Shown: positions 42,067-51,693, counted from the first letter of the stretch. The stretch is 64,000 bases of DNA from JAHCHG01 sp041394845 (GCA_041394845.1 JAWKHL010000004.1:464076-528075); one strand, 5' to 3'. Made by a program: numbers and translations. The notes: generated from the sequence alone by a model not told the origin.

Positions 42067-43935
42067 TCATCTTCTCCCGAGGGCCGGTTCGACCGGCAAT
42101 CTGATCTCGGCCCGGGTTCCTCCGGGAGAATCGGGTTCGATCTTTAAAACAGCCCGTTTGCCGTAATAGGAATTGAGCCGCTGACGGATGTTCTTGAGCC
42201 CGATGCCGCCCGCCCGGTCGAAATCCGGGGCCTTTTCTCCCGCGCCGGTGTCGTTCACGCCAAGGACCAGAAAAGCCTCCGTTCCGGCGGTTTCAAGACC
42301 GGCCGAGAGCGTCACCTTCCCGCCGTTTTTATTGGCCGAAATGGCGTGTTTGATGGCGTTCTCGATCAGAGGCTGAAGGATCAGCGAAGGGATCTTTTGC
42401 CCGCGCAGTTCTTCGGGCACATCTATCTCGAACCGCAGACGCTCTTCGAACCGGGCCCGTTCGATGTCGAGATAATTTTCGATCAGACCGATCTCTTCGC
42501 CCAGAGAGCAGAATTCGTCGGTCGATTTGAGCACGCGGCGCAAAAGCCGGGTCAGATGCATCAGCGTTTCAAAAGCCTTGTCCGGCGCCGACTGAATGAG
42601 ATAACCGATGGTCGTCAGAGCGTTGAACAGAAAATGCGGATTGACCTGCGACCGGAGAGCCGTCAACTGAGCCTCGGTCGCCAGTTTGGCGAATTCCTGT
42701 TCGCGCAGTTCCTGCTCGCATCGCTCGTGCGTGACGCGCAGACCGTCGATCTTGCGCGCGGTCAGAACCGAAACCGCTTCGAGCATCGATATCTCATCCG
42801 ACAGAAGCCTTCGACCGCCGGCGAAATTCTTGAGCGAGATCTTGTAAAACGGCGATTCGGCCGTCGGGATCAGGATCTCGGCCGCCTGCGGGGTGAAATT
42901 GACGGTCGGCAGATGCGCCGTCTCGGCCTCGTAAACCTCGTTCCAGACCGATTTCCGGGCCGTCAATCCCCGGGCCAGATCGGCGCAGACCTCGTCCAGA
43001 ATCGGATCAATGGCCTCGATCTTTTCGATCCGGCGGGCGATGTCGCCCTGAAGTTTTTCGTAGCTTATCCGCTGCAGAATGATCTTATCGACCAGCCAGA
43101 CGCTGAACGAGTGCAGAAGCGGGTAAACCAGCGCCGTAACGATCCATAAAAGAAGCAGGATCCCGGTGGCCAGCGGATCATTCTCCTGATGCGCCCGGTG
43201 GAGCGCGCGGAGCGGTTCGGCGACCAAAACGTAAAGCGCGAAGGCCGTCAGGGCGAGCAGGAGAAGCGACAGGGCGCGCTTTAAGAAAAGATCGGCAAAG
43301 GCGAACCGGTAATCCTGAAAAAGAATGGCCAGCACCAGCGGCAGGGACGACTGATGGGCGATCAGTTCGACCAGCCAGAAGCTGTCTTCGGTCTTTGAAC
43401 TCAGATGCAGGGCCGACACGGCGAAGATCAGCAGGGCGGCGACCCAGACCGTTTTGTTTTCGAGCCGCTGGCGGTAGTTGTAGTACAAAAGTCCGGCCAC
43501 AAGAGCCAGCGCGCCGAAAGTCAGAATCTGCAAAGCCAGATTCGAAGGCGCCACGCGGTCGAACAATGCCGCCTGAAAGTGAAGCAGGGCGGCGAAAACG
43601 CTGAGGCTGTAGGCGGCGACCGTTAAAATGCGCGAATCCTGTTTTTCGTTCTCGGCCGAATGAACGACCACCGACGGCAGAAATCCGAGCGCCGAAAAAG
43701 ACAGCGCGACCAGCGCGGGCGGCAGCGGGTTGCGGGCGAAATCCTTCCAGATGAGGGAAAAAAGCTCGCCGGCATTCCACAAGATCCCGAGTCCGGCCGT
43801 CAACAGAAGAAGGCGGTCGATCTTGGCGTTGCGGCGGCGGTGTCTGAGGACCATCAACAGCAGAAGGGCGTAGAGCGCCACCCCGACCGTAAAGCCCAGC
43901 AGATTGATCAGCGATGCCGTGTTGAGCGAGTACAT
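42067..43935 (-). CDS. LytS-type sensor histidine kinase (His_kinase family, PF06580 type)
   Basis: 622 residues from the ATG at 43935. Eight or so membrane helices over residues 8-300, a GAF-like or linker region (about 310-420), then the phospho-acceptor region ALRSQVNPHFLFNALTTIGY with His at about 440, and the ATPase domain with LILQPLIENAIKHAI and GIGLKNIRQRLNSYYG. It should act with the LytTR regulator next to it. The ligand is unknown. Word-type repeats (43944-43969) precede the start, with no good ribosome site. Confidence 0.9.
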   Translation of the reverse strand: MYSLNTASLINLLGFTVGVALYALLLLMVLRHRRRNAKIDRLLLLTAGLGILWNAGELFSLIWKDFARNPLPPALVALSFSALGFLPSVVVHSAENEKQDSRILTVAAYSLSVFAALLHFQAALFDRVAPSNLALQILTFGALALVAGLLYYNYRQRLENKTVWVAALLIFAVSALHLSSKTEDSFWLVELIAHQSSLPLVLAILFQDYRFAFADLFLKRALSLLLLALTAFALYVLVAEPLRALHRAHQENDPLATGILLLLWIVTALVYPLLHSFSVWLVDKIILQRISYEKLQGDIARRIEKIEAIDPILDEVCADLARGLTARKSVWNEVYEAETAHLPTVNFTPQAAEILIPTAESPFYKISLKNFAGGRRLLSDEISMLEAVSVLTARKIDGLRVTHERCEQELREQEFAKLATEAQLTALRSQVNPHFLFNALTTIGYLIQSAPDKAFETLMHLTRLLRRVLKSTDEFCSLGEEIGLIENYLDIERARFEERLRFEIDVPEELRGQKIPSLILQPLIENAIKHAISANKNGGKVTLSAGLETAGTEAFLVLGVNDTGAGEKAPDFDRAGGIGLKNIRQRLNSYYGKRAVLKIEPDSPGGTRAEIRLPVEPALGRR

Positions 43936-43943
43936 CTTTCGAG

Positions 43944-43969
43944 TTTGGATTTCGGATTTTGGATTTTCG
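43944..43969. repeat. GGATTTCGGATTTTGG words before the LytS-type kinase gene
   Basis: Three tandem TTTGGATTTCGGATTTTGGA-type words on the plus strand directly upstream of the minus-strand start, the same family as PWE4 run B, PWE6 and PWE10. No second arm. Confidence 0.55.
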
Positions 43970-44174
43970 TTGTTTCGGCGAAAATTCCGGTTACCGAAAT
44001 TGATTTCGAGCAATCGTTAAAAAACAGATTGATTCGAAGCAGGATCAAAACACCTGATTCTTAGGATTAACCATTAGACATTTAATCCAAAACGTCTCAA
44101 AAACAAATTTTATCTTAGCAGACGGCAGTTTTCCCAGAACGAATGCGGGGATTTGGCGGGTGAACGGTTTCGGC

Positions 44175-44212
44175 GTTCGGTTTCCGGTTTTCGCGAAAAC
44201 CGGAAACCGAAC
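44175..44212 (-). terminator. PWE13: perfect 38-base palindrome after the thioredoxin-NHL gene
   Basis: GTTCGGTTTCCGGTTTTCG (44175-44193) is followed at once by its exact reverse complement (44194-44212), with a zero-base centre. The stem lies 15 bases after the stop of the minus-strand gene. It would form a strong cruciform or hairpin but has only a short T run behind it. Confidence 0.8.
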
Positions 44213-44226
44213 AGTTTGCTGAGAGT

Positions 44227-46203
44227 TTATTCGACCTTGGCGGTCAGTTCGATCCGATCGGCGGTTTTTCCGGCTTTTTTGACCACTTTGAGCGGAACGT
44301 TCCAGGACAGCGATTTGATCAGACAGACGCCGGTGTTGTCCTCGCGGCAGTAGTAAATGGTCAGATCGGCCCGGAGCGTGGCCGCCCCGGCCGCACCGGT
44401 CTTAAAGGGTATGACGACCGGCAGTTGCCTGAACTTTTGCCGGGGATTTTCAAGCTTTACGTTTTCGCCGCCCTCGACCGAAACCTCGTACCGCTGAGGG
44501 GCGTTCGGGTTGAGGTGAAAGCCCTCGGGCAGATCGACCTTAACGATCAGAGAACCCGCCGAGTCGGCCTCGATCTCTTTGGTTTCGAGTCCGATCGGTT
44601 TGGTTTTCAGCCCCGATCCGGCGTCGCTTTCGGCCGTCGTCTCCGCGGGCGGAGCAAGACCGTCGATCTTCAGCGTCGAGGTTTCCCGGGTCTTCAGATC
44701 GACGACCCGGATGGCCTGGTTGTTGGTATCGGCGACGAAGAGTTTTCCGCCCGCGACGCTGATCCCGCCGGGTTCGTAAAAACTCGGTTTTGTCCCGTCC
44801 TTCTGCCCCGGTTCTCCGGTCCCGAGAAAGGTCTGAACCGTGCGTTTTTCCGGATCGAGGATCTTGATCTTGTGATTGTAGGTGTCGGCCAGAAGAAGAT
44901 CGCCATCGTAAAGTTCGATCCCCAGAGGGTGCTGAAGACGAACCGAATCGCCCCGGCCGTCAACGTCGCCGAAGTAGAAAAGGTCGCCCCCGACCAGAGT
45001 CTCGACCGAGGATGTTTCGAAATCGATCTCGCGGATGATGTTCGATTCGCTGTCGGCGACGAACAGATGTTTTCCGTCCGCGACGATCCCCGAAGGCTGG
45101 GCGAAACCGGCCTCGCCGAGCGGACCGTCGATCCGCGCCTCGACCCGCGAACCGGCGTAGGGGCCGATCTCGCCGGTCTTCAAATCGAGCCTCCAGATCT
45201 GATGCGAACCGGCCATGGCGATGAAAAGATCCCGGCCGACCAGCGACAAATCCCACGGCGAACGCAGAGAGGTTTCCAGAGCCGGGCCGCCCGAGCCGGT
45301 AAAACCGAAAAGGTTGCCGGTTCCGGCGATGCGCGCGACCCGTTTGTTTTTCAGATCGACGCGCCGGATCGAATGGTTCTCGGTGTCGGCCACATAAAGA
45401 AAATCGCCGTCGAGGGCCATCCCCTGCGGTTTGTTGAAACTCGCGTCATCGAATCCGCCGTCTTTCAATCCGGCCCGGCCCGCACCGATGGTTTCGATCA
45501 ATTTGCCGCTCAGATCGGTTACGACGATCCGGTTGTGGTTGGAATCGGCGATAAAAAGGCGCGCGGATTTTTCGTCGGCCAGAACCTTGCCGGGAAAAGA
45601 AAGCGGCAGATTGCCGACCTTGGCCCGCTCCAGGGCGAACGCGATCGGCTTTTCGTCAAGAGCGCCTTTGCTGCGGAATTCTTCGACGGTCTTCTGTGCC
45701 AAAGCGTCGATCTCGTTGAAACGCCCTTCGCCGAACCAGGTGCCGATGACGTAACCGGCCGGATCGATCAGAACCAGCCCCGGCCAGGCGCGGATCGAAT
45801 AAGCGTCCCAGATCTTGAAATCGGCATCGTTGATGACCGGATGCTCGATCCCGTACCGCAGGATGATCCGGCGGATGTTCTCGGTTTCCTTTTCGTTGTC
45901 GAATTTGGCCGAATGAACTCCGATGACGACCAGTTTGTTTTCGTAACGCGATTCCAGCCGCTTGAGATCGGGAATGATATGGATGCAGTTGATACAGCCG
46001 TAGGTCCAGAAATCGAGCAAAACCATCTTGCCCTTCAAACCGGCGAGCGACAGCGGCCGGTCGGTATTGAGCCAGCCCTTTCCGCCCGTCAGTTCGGGCG
46101 CGCGAACCTTTGCCTGTTCCCTCATTTGGAAAGAAAAAAGCGGTGTCGTGCCGCTCAAAAAAATAACCAAACCTAAAAACAACTGAAACTTGAACTTTCT
46201 CAT
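44227..46203 (-). CDS. Secreted thioredoxin-like protein with NHL beta-propeller (NHLRC2-like)
   Basis: 658 residues. Signal peptide 1-25. Thioredoxin-fold domain (about 30-190) with redox motif CINC in WTYGCINCIH. NHL repeats (about 200-520) recur as 'fiADs.nhrI', for example FIADSNHNRIVVTDLSG and LYVADTENHSIRRVDLKN. The C-terminal 110 residues resemble the N-terminal domain of DsbD (YYCREDNTGVC, with two Cys). It should serve disulfide exchange or redox sensing in the periplasm. It lies 17 bases after the YggX-like gene, same strand. Confidence 0.88.
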   Translation of the reverse strand: MRKFKFQLFLGLVIFLSGTTPLFSFQMREQAKVRAPELTGGKGWLNTDRPLSLAGLKGKMVLLDFWTYGCINCIHIIPDLKRLESRYENKLVVIGVHSAKFDNEKETENIRRIILRYGIEHPVINDADFKIWDAYSIRAWPGLVLIDPAGYVIGTWFGEGRFNEIDALAQKTVEEFRSKGALDEKPIAFALERAKVGNLPLSFPGKVLADEKSARLFIADSNHNRIVVTDLSGKLIETIGAGRAGLKDGGFDDASFNKPQGMALDGDFLYVADTENHSIRRVDLKNKRVARIAGTGNLFGFTGSGGPALETSLRSPWDLSLVGRDLFIAMAGSHQIWRLDLKTGEIGPYAGSRVEARIDGPLGEAGFAQPSGIVADGKHLFVADSESNIIREIDFETSSVETLVGGDLFYFGDVDGRGDSVRLQHPLGIELYDGDLLLADTYNHKIKILDPEKRTVQTFLGTGEPGQKDGTKPSFYEPGGISVAGGKLFVADTNNQAIRVVDLKTRETSTLKIDGLAPPAETTAESDAGSGLKTKPIGLETKEIEADSAGSLIVKVDLPEGFHLNPNAPQRYEVSVEGGENVKLENPRQKFRQLPVVIPFKTGAAGAATLRADLTIYYCREDNTGVCLIKSLSWNVPLKVVKKAGKTADRIELTAKVE

Positions 46204-46220
46204 ACCCTATTAATACCGGA

Positions 46221-46520
46221 TCACCATTCGATTGTTCCCTCCTTCGATTCGTCGATCTCGGCCCGGAGTTCGACCCCTTCATCGAAAAAGAATATCTTCA
46301 TCTGATCGAAGAGAAACTGATGGGCGTCCGGATCGGACAGATCGAGACCGAAATGATTGATGATCTGTTTTTGCTTTTCGAGCCATTCGGTCCAGCAATT
46401 CTTACAGCATTCCTCGCCGATCTGCCGTCCCAGTTCGGTCGGGATCGGTGCGAAACCGATCGGTTCCGTTTTGGCGGCGCACCGGGCGCATTTGAATTTT
46501 CCGCCTGAAAATAAAGCCAT
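46221..46520 (-). CDS. YggX-like Fe(2+)-trafficking protein with added CxxC pairs
   Basis: 99 residues from the ATG at 46520, with AAGGAG eight bases upstream; a longer ORF to 46985 runs through the peroxiredoxin gene in another frame and is not real. The core (TELGRQIGEECCKNCWTEWL, then KQKQIINHFGLDLSDPDAHQF) matches YggX, which protects iron-sulfur proteins from oxidation. Classical YggX has one N-terminal Cys; here CARC (11-14) and CKNC (39-42) make a possible zinc or iron ribbon. It is in an operon with the thioredoxin-NHL gene. Confidence 0.85.
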   Translation of the reverse strand: MALFSGGKFKCARCAAKTEPIGFAPIPTELGRQIGEECCKNCWTEWLEKQKQIINHFGLDLSDPDAHQFLFDQMKIFFFDEGVELRAEIDESKEGTIEW

Positions 46521-46571
46521 TTCATCTTCTCCTTTTGATGTTCGCCGCAACGGGCGAATCGGTTTTAAAAT

Positions 46572-46678
46572 AGTGGCCGGTGGTCGGTGATCAGTGATCT
46601 GAAAAAGCAGAAAGTGGCCCGGCGGTTTTTGCCCAGACCGACCACTGACCACCGACCACCGACAACTGATCACTGATC
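46572..46678. repeat. PWE14: CGGTGGTCGGTGATCAG-word hairpin between peroxiredoxin and YggX-like genes
   Basis: Left arm 46572-46600 (AGTGGCCGGTGGTCGGTGA, TCAGTGATC), right arm 46636-46678 (GACCGACCACTGACCACCG, ACCACCGACAACTGATCACT). The peroxiredoxin ends with Asp-Gln-stop encoded by GATCAGTGA, so its stop is part of the right arm. Confidence 0.85.
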
Positions 46679-47125
46679 GTCTGCCTTTCGGATCGCCTCC
46701 AGAACCTCGTCGTCGGTCGGCCGGAAAAGGCTCAGACTCTGGGTCTTGTGATGCCGGATGACGCCGTCGCGGTCGATGACGACCACCGCCCGGGCCGAGC
46801 GTCCCGGAAGCCACGAACCGACCCCGTAGGTCCGGATGACATCGCCTTCTTCGTCCGAGAGCAATGTCAGCGGCAGTTCGTGTTTTTCGGCAAAACCGGC
46901 GTGCGAGCGGGCGGAATCGGTCGAGATTCCGACCACCTCCGCGCCGGTCGCCGCGTAATCTTCCCAGTTGTCGCGGACCGAGCAAAGCTGTGCCGTGCAG
47001 ACCGGCGTATTGTCGCCCGGATAAAACAAAAGGACCACGGTTTTCCCGCGCTGATCCGATAGACTCCAGTCGTTCCCGTCGCCGTCCGGCAAAGTAAAAT
47101 CCGGCGCTTCTTCTCCGATTTTCAT
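46670..47125 (-). CDS. Peroxiredoxin (AhpC/Bcp type)
   Basis: 151 residues. The peroxidatic Cys stands in YPGDNTPVCTAQLCSVRD (about 36-53), with a second Cys five residues later, as in atypical 2-Cys Bcp enzymes. The typical Thr-x-x-Cys arrangement is kept. It reduces peroxides in the cytoplasm and needs thioredoxin. Same strand as the YggX-like and thioredoxin genes, separated by PWE14. Confidence 0.92.
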   Translation of the reverse strand: MKIGEEAPDFTLPDGDGNDWSLSDQRGKTVVLLFYPGDNTPVCTAQLCSVRDNWEDYAATGAEVVGISTDSARSHAGFAEKHELPLTLLSDEEGDVIRTYGVGSWLPGRSARAVVVIDRDGVIRHHKTQSLSLFRPTDDEVLEAIRKADDQ

Positions 47126-47463
47126 AATCCAGTATTCTCGCTTATGTTTCTTTTTCTAACTGTAAAACGCGGAAATAAAAAACGCAATCAAGCGGGGTTT
47201 CGCCCGGCCCCGGTCGGATAACGCCGACCGCTTGCCTCCAATTATCCATTTTGCCGCCAAATCTGTTAAATTGTTATTCAAATTCGAAGGGACGGGCTCT
47301 CTCCTCGGACTCCGCATTTTTTTTCGCCCCCCTTTGTTCCTTAACTGAACAAATAACATGGTTTTAGAAAATCCGGCCGGTTACCGGTTCGGCGGTCGGA
47401 ACAAAAAAGGCTTGACAAACCCGCCGGAGAAAAAGTAAAAAAGACGAACGCTTGTTTTTTTAA
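47126..47463. other. Divergent intergenic region with probable promoters
   Basis: About 340 bases between the peroxiredoxin (minus) and TetR (plus) genes. A GGTCGG-ATAACG-CCGACC hairpin at 47212-47229 and a TTGACA hexamer at 47412-47417 upstream of the TetR start are the only signals; the matching -10 box is not clear. No coding ORF. Confidence 0.4.
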
Positions 47464-48120
47464 ATGCCTAAACTAAGCAAAGATGCTATCCAGATCAGGA
47501 AATCGACGATAGAGGACGCGGCCCGCGAACTTTTTATCAAACAGGGTTTCCACGCGACTTCGATGCGCGACATTGCCAAGACGGCCAGAGTTTCGCTGGG
47601 CAATTTATATAACTATTACGCGACCAAAGAAGCGATCTTTGAATCGATCATCAACAGTTATCTGACGGTCATCGACGACAAACTGCGCGATATTTTCAAC
47701 GGGATCGACGAACCGCTCGACCCCTTGAGTTTGCGCCAACTCGGCGAAATGGTCGGCGATCTGGTCGATCAGCACGCCGATTTCTGGCTGCTCATGTACA
47801 TCGACGTGCTGGAGTTTCAGAACCGCCATTTCCGCAAGATGTTCGACGGTCTGACCGACCGTTTTCAAAGGGTTTTCGGCGAAAAGTTCGAAGAGGCCAA
47901 ACGGCGCGGCGATCTGCGGCCGGGCATCGAACCGGCGACCGTCTTTACGGCCGCCTATATGCAGTTTTTCAATTATTTTCTGGTCGAAAAACTGTTCGGC
48001 GGCAACAGCCATCTGAATTTGTCGGACGACCAATCGCTCAACTGCATCACCGAGATCTTCGCTTACGGCATTTTGAGCGAAAAGAAACTGGCCGAGTTCA
48101 GCGGAAAGGCGAAAGTTTAA
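47464..48120 (+). CDS. TetR-family transcriptional regulator
   Basis: 218 residues. The N-terminal HTH (TIEDAARELFIKQGFHATSM, RDIAKTARVSLGNLYNYYAT) is canonical; the C-terminal helical ligand domain resembles regulators of fatty-acid or efflux genes but gives no specific match. It lies 170 bases before the Oar-like receptor and upstream of the lipid-type cluster, which it may control. Its stop TAA begins PWE15. Confidence 0.92.
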   Translation: MPKLSKDAIQIRKSTIEDAARELFIKQGFHATSMRDIAKTARVSLGNLYNYYATKEAIFESIINSYLTVIDDKLRDIFNGIDEPLDPLSLRQLGEMVGDLVDQHADFWLLMYIDVLEFQNRHFRKMFDGLTDRFQRVFGEKFEEAKRRGDLRPGIEPATVFTAAYMQFFNYFLVEKLFGGNSHLNLSDDQSLNCITEIFAYGILSEKKLAEFSGKAKV

Positions 48121-48233
48121 AGGTTTAAGAGTTTAAATGTGAAAAAGCGGAAAAGGTCGGCTTTTTCGATGAGTCGCTCGACCTTGTAAAAACAAACTTT
48201 TTCACTTTTTCACCCCTTCACATTTAAACTTTT
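48116..48233. repeat. PWE15: GTTTAAATGTGAAAAAG-word hairpin after the TetR gene
   Basis: Left arm 48116-48151 (GTTTAAAGGTTTAAGAGTTT, AAATGTGAAAAAGCGG), right arm 48193-48233 (AAACTTTTTCACTTTTTCAC, CCCTTCACATTTAAACTTT). A smaller AAGGTCG/CGACCTT stem is nested inside. It separates the TetR gene from the Oar-like gene on the same strand. Confidence 0.85.
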
Positions 48234-48289
48234 CTAATTTGAGAAAATAAAAAACGGACGTTCATTTTTATTGAAGGAGCATTTGGTTT

Positions 48290-51200
48290 ATGAATCGAAT
48301 TAAAAACATTTCGGCGGCGTTGTTTTTCTGCCTGACGGCTTTGACCGGCGCGGCATTCTCCCAGGGAACGACAGGACAGATCACCGGAACGGTCACCGAT
48401 CAGAACGGCGCGATCGTTCGGGGAGCGGCCGTTACGGCAACGAGTCTGGACACCAATTTTTCGCGGACGCAGACGACCGGCGACGACGGCGTTTACGCCT
48501 TTCAGCTGTTGCCGCCCGGACGCTACCGGGTGTCGGTCTCGGCCTCGGGGTTTCGGGAAACCGGCGTCGAGGTGGTGGTCAACATCACGCAGACGACCGC
48601 CGCCAACATCACTCTCGGCGTCGGCGGGATCGATGACAATACGGTCGTTGTGACGGCCGATACGCCCGTCCTGCAAAATGAAACCTCACAGACCGGCCGC
48701 GTCGTCGAAGGCGAGACCATTCGTCAATTGCCGCTCCCGACCCGCAATTTCCAGCAACTGCTGACATTGCAGGCCGGGGCGCAGTCCTCGGTTTCCAACA
48801 ACACCGAACTCGGGCGCGGCGATTCGACCATCACCGTCAACGGCCAGCGAACGACCTCCAACAGCGTCCGAATCAACGGCGTCGACGCCAATTCGATCGG
48901 AACCAATTCGACGCCCAACATCGCCGTCCCGGCCAGCGACTCATTGCAGGAATTCATCGTTCAGACGTCGCTCTACGACGCTTCGAACGGGCGCAACGCG
49001 GGCGGCAACGTCGAGGCCGTCACCCGCAGCGGATCGAACAATTTCCACGGCAACGTCTATTATTTTCTGCGCGATGAAAACCTCAACGCCAACGAGCCGT
49101 TCATCAAGGCGCGCGGGGTCGAACGTCCGGTCCTGAGCCGCCACCAGTACGGCGGAACCCTGGGCGGCCCGATCAAAAAAGACCGCGTCTTTTTCTTCGG
49201 CTCCTATCAGGGCACCAGAGAGAGGAACGGCCTTTCGCTTCTCAACAGCCTGACCTTCCCGTCGATCCCGCTCGGTCTGACCGACACCAACCGCAACGCC
49301 GCCGATCTGATGGCCGCCTTCGGCGTGGCCGCGGTCAATCCGGTTTCGCTCGCCATCCTCAACGCCCGATTGCCCGACGGCAGTTTCGCCATTCCCTCTT
49401 CCGGCGCGACCGGCGCTCCGGCCAACTGTCCGCTCGCCCTGCTCGGCGGCAACGCCAACCGCTGTCCGGTATCGACGCCGCAAACCGGCATTTCGCGCTT
49501 CAGGGAAAACCAGTTCAACGCCAACCTCGATTTCAACATCTCCGCCCGGCACACTTTTGCCGGCAAGATATTTTTCGCCGACAATCCGACGACTCAGGCC
49601 AATTACAACTTCGCCGGCCTCGGCAACGGCTCCAATCAGCTGATCGGTTTCGGCGGCGATCTGGCCATCAAGCAAACGTTGCTGTCGTTCACCGACACCT
49701 ACATCGTCAATTCGAACATCAGCAATCAGGCGCGTTTCGGGTTTAACCGGCTCCTCGTGACCAGCGTCCCGCAGGAACCTTTCACGGCCGCCGACCTCGG
49801 CATCACCAGCCCTTTGCAGAGCCTCTTTCCCGGCGCGCCGACCCTGACCGTCGCCGGTTTGGACGCCAATTTCGCCTTCGGTTCATCGGTTCTGGCCGAT
49901 CAGTCCTCGCGGATCAACGCCTACACATTGGCCGACACGGTTTCGATCGTCAGCGGCAAGCACCGGTTTCGGGTCGGAGCGGAATTCCGCCATTCGACCG
50001 TCAAATTCTATTTCAATTCGTTCTCGCGCGGACAGGTCATCTTCTCCAGCTTCAACAATTTTCTGACCGGAACCGGCACCTCGATCATCGGTTCGGGCAT
50101 CTTTGACCGTTCGTTCCGGGTCAAGGATCTCAGCGCCTTCGTTCAGGACGACTGGAAACTGACCGACCGCCTGACGCTCAATCTCGGACTGCGCTACGAT
50201 TTTTACGGCCTGCCGGTCGAAGAACAGGGTCGTCTGGTCAATCTCCTGACCGACCAACTGGCGGTCGGCACGACGGCCGCACCGGCCCCGCCGCCGAACG
50301 GTCTGGTTCAGGCCGAGGGCGGACAGCTTCAGGGAGTGCCGACGGTCGAAAAAACCCTGGTTCCGACCGACAAGAACAATTTCGCCCCGCGGATCGGTTT
50401 CGCCTACCGGTTGGACGGAAACGGCAAAGCGGTCATCCGCGGCGGCTACGGCATTTATTACGACCGGATCTCGACCCGTTTCGCCAACACACAGCTTTTC
50501 AATTTTCCGTATCTGGCGCTGGGGATCGGTTTGCCCGGACTTCTCAGGACCTTTTCCGATCCGTTTGTTCCCGTTCCGCAGCCCTCGGCCTTTCCGACGG
50601 CCGCCACCATTCCGTCGCCGCTCGGGCCGATCGCTCCGTTCGTCGGAGTTCCGGTCAGCGGCGTGTTCGTCGATCCCGAACTCCAGACGCCCTACGTCCA
50701 GCAATTCAATCTCGGCGTCCAGTGGGAATTCGCCAAAAACACGGTTCTCGAAGTCGGCTACGTCGGCAACAAGGGAACCCATCTTCTGCAGATCATCACG
50801 CTCAACCAGCCGGTTTACAACGCGGCGACCAACAGTTTCTCGCCGCGTCTGGCCGCCGGCAGCATCATCTCGGCCAACAAGAACGTAACCGGCGGGGTTC
50901 AGCAGGTTCAGACCACCTCGAACTCCAATTACAATTCGCTCCAGGTCAGTTTGACCAGACGTTTCAACCGGGGTTTGCAGGTTCTCGGCGCTTACACCTA
51001 CGGTCGTTCGTTCGATTATTACTCCGGCGCTTCGATCAACGAACTGACCAACATTCCGGGCGATCAGCTCGATTGGAGCAAGAATTACGGGCGTTCGGAT
51101 TTCAACCGCGAACACCGTCTGGTGATCAGCGGCGTTTACGATCTGCCGAAAACCCGTTCCGATTCGAAATGGGCCAAAGCCTTTTTGAACGACTGGCAGA

Positions 51201-51688
51201 TCGCCGGGATCGCCGTTTTCCAGAGCGGACTTCCCTTTTCGGTGATCGACAATCCGGGCAACGCCGTCATCAGCCGGGCCAATTACAATCCGGCATTCAG
51301 CGGACAGATCTACACTGCGGGGAATGTTTCGGATCGGCTGGGCGGATATTTCAACGCCGGGGCCTTCGTCACGTCGCGGCCGCGGCTCGACGGAACCGGC
51401 GTCGGGGCGGTCAACAATCCGACCTTCGACCCGAATGCACCTTTCGGCAACACGCCGCGCAACTTTCTGACCGGGCCGGGACAGAAAAACATCGACTTTT
51501 CGATCATCAAACTGCTCCCGTTCAACGAACGCCTCCGCGGCGAAGTCCGGGCCGAGATGTTCAACGTCTTTAACTGGGTCAATTACGCCAATCCGGTCAA
51601 CAACATCGCGCTCGGAAACTTCGGACAGATCACCAGCGCTTCGACCGGTCCGCGCGTCATTCAACTCGGATTTAAGTTGAGTTTTTAA
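48290..51688 (+). CDS. Oar-like TonB-dependent outer-membrane receptor
   Basis: 1,132 residues, the usual size for the family. AAGGAG at 48273-48278. Signal peptide 1-24; carboxypeptidase-regulatory-like beta domain (about 27-110; TGQITGTVTDQNGAIVRGAA); plug (about 130-250; RQLPLPTRNFQQLLTLQAGA); barrel to the C-terminus ending KLSF. In Acidobacteriota such receptors are numerous and likely import oligosaccharides or other large substrates. It is followed after six bases by the alpha/beta hydrolase gene, so co-transcription is likely. Confidence 0.92.
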   Translation: MNRIKNISAALFFCLTALTGAAFSQGTTGQITGTVTDQNGAIVRGAAVTATSLDTNFSRTQTTGDDGVYAFQLLPPGRYRVSVSASGFRETGVEVVVNITQTTAANITLGVGGIDDNTVVVTADTPVLQNETSQTGRVVEGETIRQLPLPTRNFQQLLTLQAGAQSSVSNNTELGRGDSTITVNGQRTTSNSVRINGVDANSIGTNSTPNIAVPASDSLQEFIVQTSLYDASNGRNAGGNVEAVTRSGSNNFHGNVYYFLRDENLNANEPFIKARGVERPVLSRHQYGGTLGGPIKKDRVFFFGSYQGTRERNGLSLLNSLTFPSIPLGLTDTNRNAADLMAAFGVAAVNPVSLAILNARLPDGSFAIPSSGATGAPANCPLALLGGNANRCPVSTPQTGISRFRENQFNANLDFNISARHTFAGKIFFADNPTTQANYNFAGLGNGSNQLIGFGGDLAIKQTLLSFTDTYIVNSNISNQARFGFNRLLVTSVPQEPFTAADLGITSPLQSLFPGAPTLTVAGLDANFAFGSSVLADQSSRINAYTLADTVSIVSGKHRFRVGAEFRHSTVKFYFNSFSRGQVIFSSFNNFLTGTGTSIIGSGIFDRSFRVKDLSAFVQDDWKLTDRLTLNLGLRYDFYGLPVEEQGRLVNLLTDQLAVGTTAAPAPPPNGLVQAEGGQLQGVPTVEKTLVPTDKNNFAPRIGFAYRLDGNGKAVIRGGYGIYYDRISTRFANTQLFNFPYLALGIGLPGLLRTFSDPFVPVPQPSAFPTAATIPSPLGPIAPFVGVPVSGVFVDPELQTPYVQQFNLGVQWEFAKNTVLEVGYVGNKGTHLLQIITLNQPVYNAATNSFSPRLAAGSIISANKNVTGGVQQVQTTSNSNYNSLQVSLTRRFNRGLQVLGAYTYGRSFDYYSGASINELTNIPGDQLDWSKNYGRSDFNREHRLVISGVYDLPKTRSDSKWAKAFLNDWQIAGIAVFQSGLPFSVIDNPGNAVISRANYNPAFSGQIYTAGNVSDRLGGYFNAGAFVTSRPRLDGTGVGAVNNPTFDPNAPFGNTPRNFLTGPGQKNIDFSIIKLLPFNERLRGEVRAEMFNVFNWVNYANPVNNIALGNFGQITSASTGPRVIQLGFKLSF

Positions 51689-51693
51689 TTTTC

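Noticed and set aside
44425..46176. 583-codon plus-strand frame opposite the thioredoxin-NHL gene
   Set aside because: Mirror frame without ribosome site or motifs.
46521..46985. Long N-terminal extension of the YggX-like gene
   Set aside because: It runs through the peroxiredoxin gene in another frame and through PWE14; a good ribosome site precedes the ATG at 46520.
49883..51664. 593-codon minus-strand frame opposite the Oar-like receptor
   Set aside because: Same reason: Arg/Asp-rich mirror sequence, no family resemblance. The receptor frame has signal peptide, plug and barrel.
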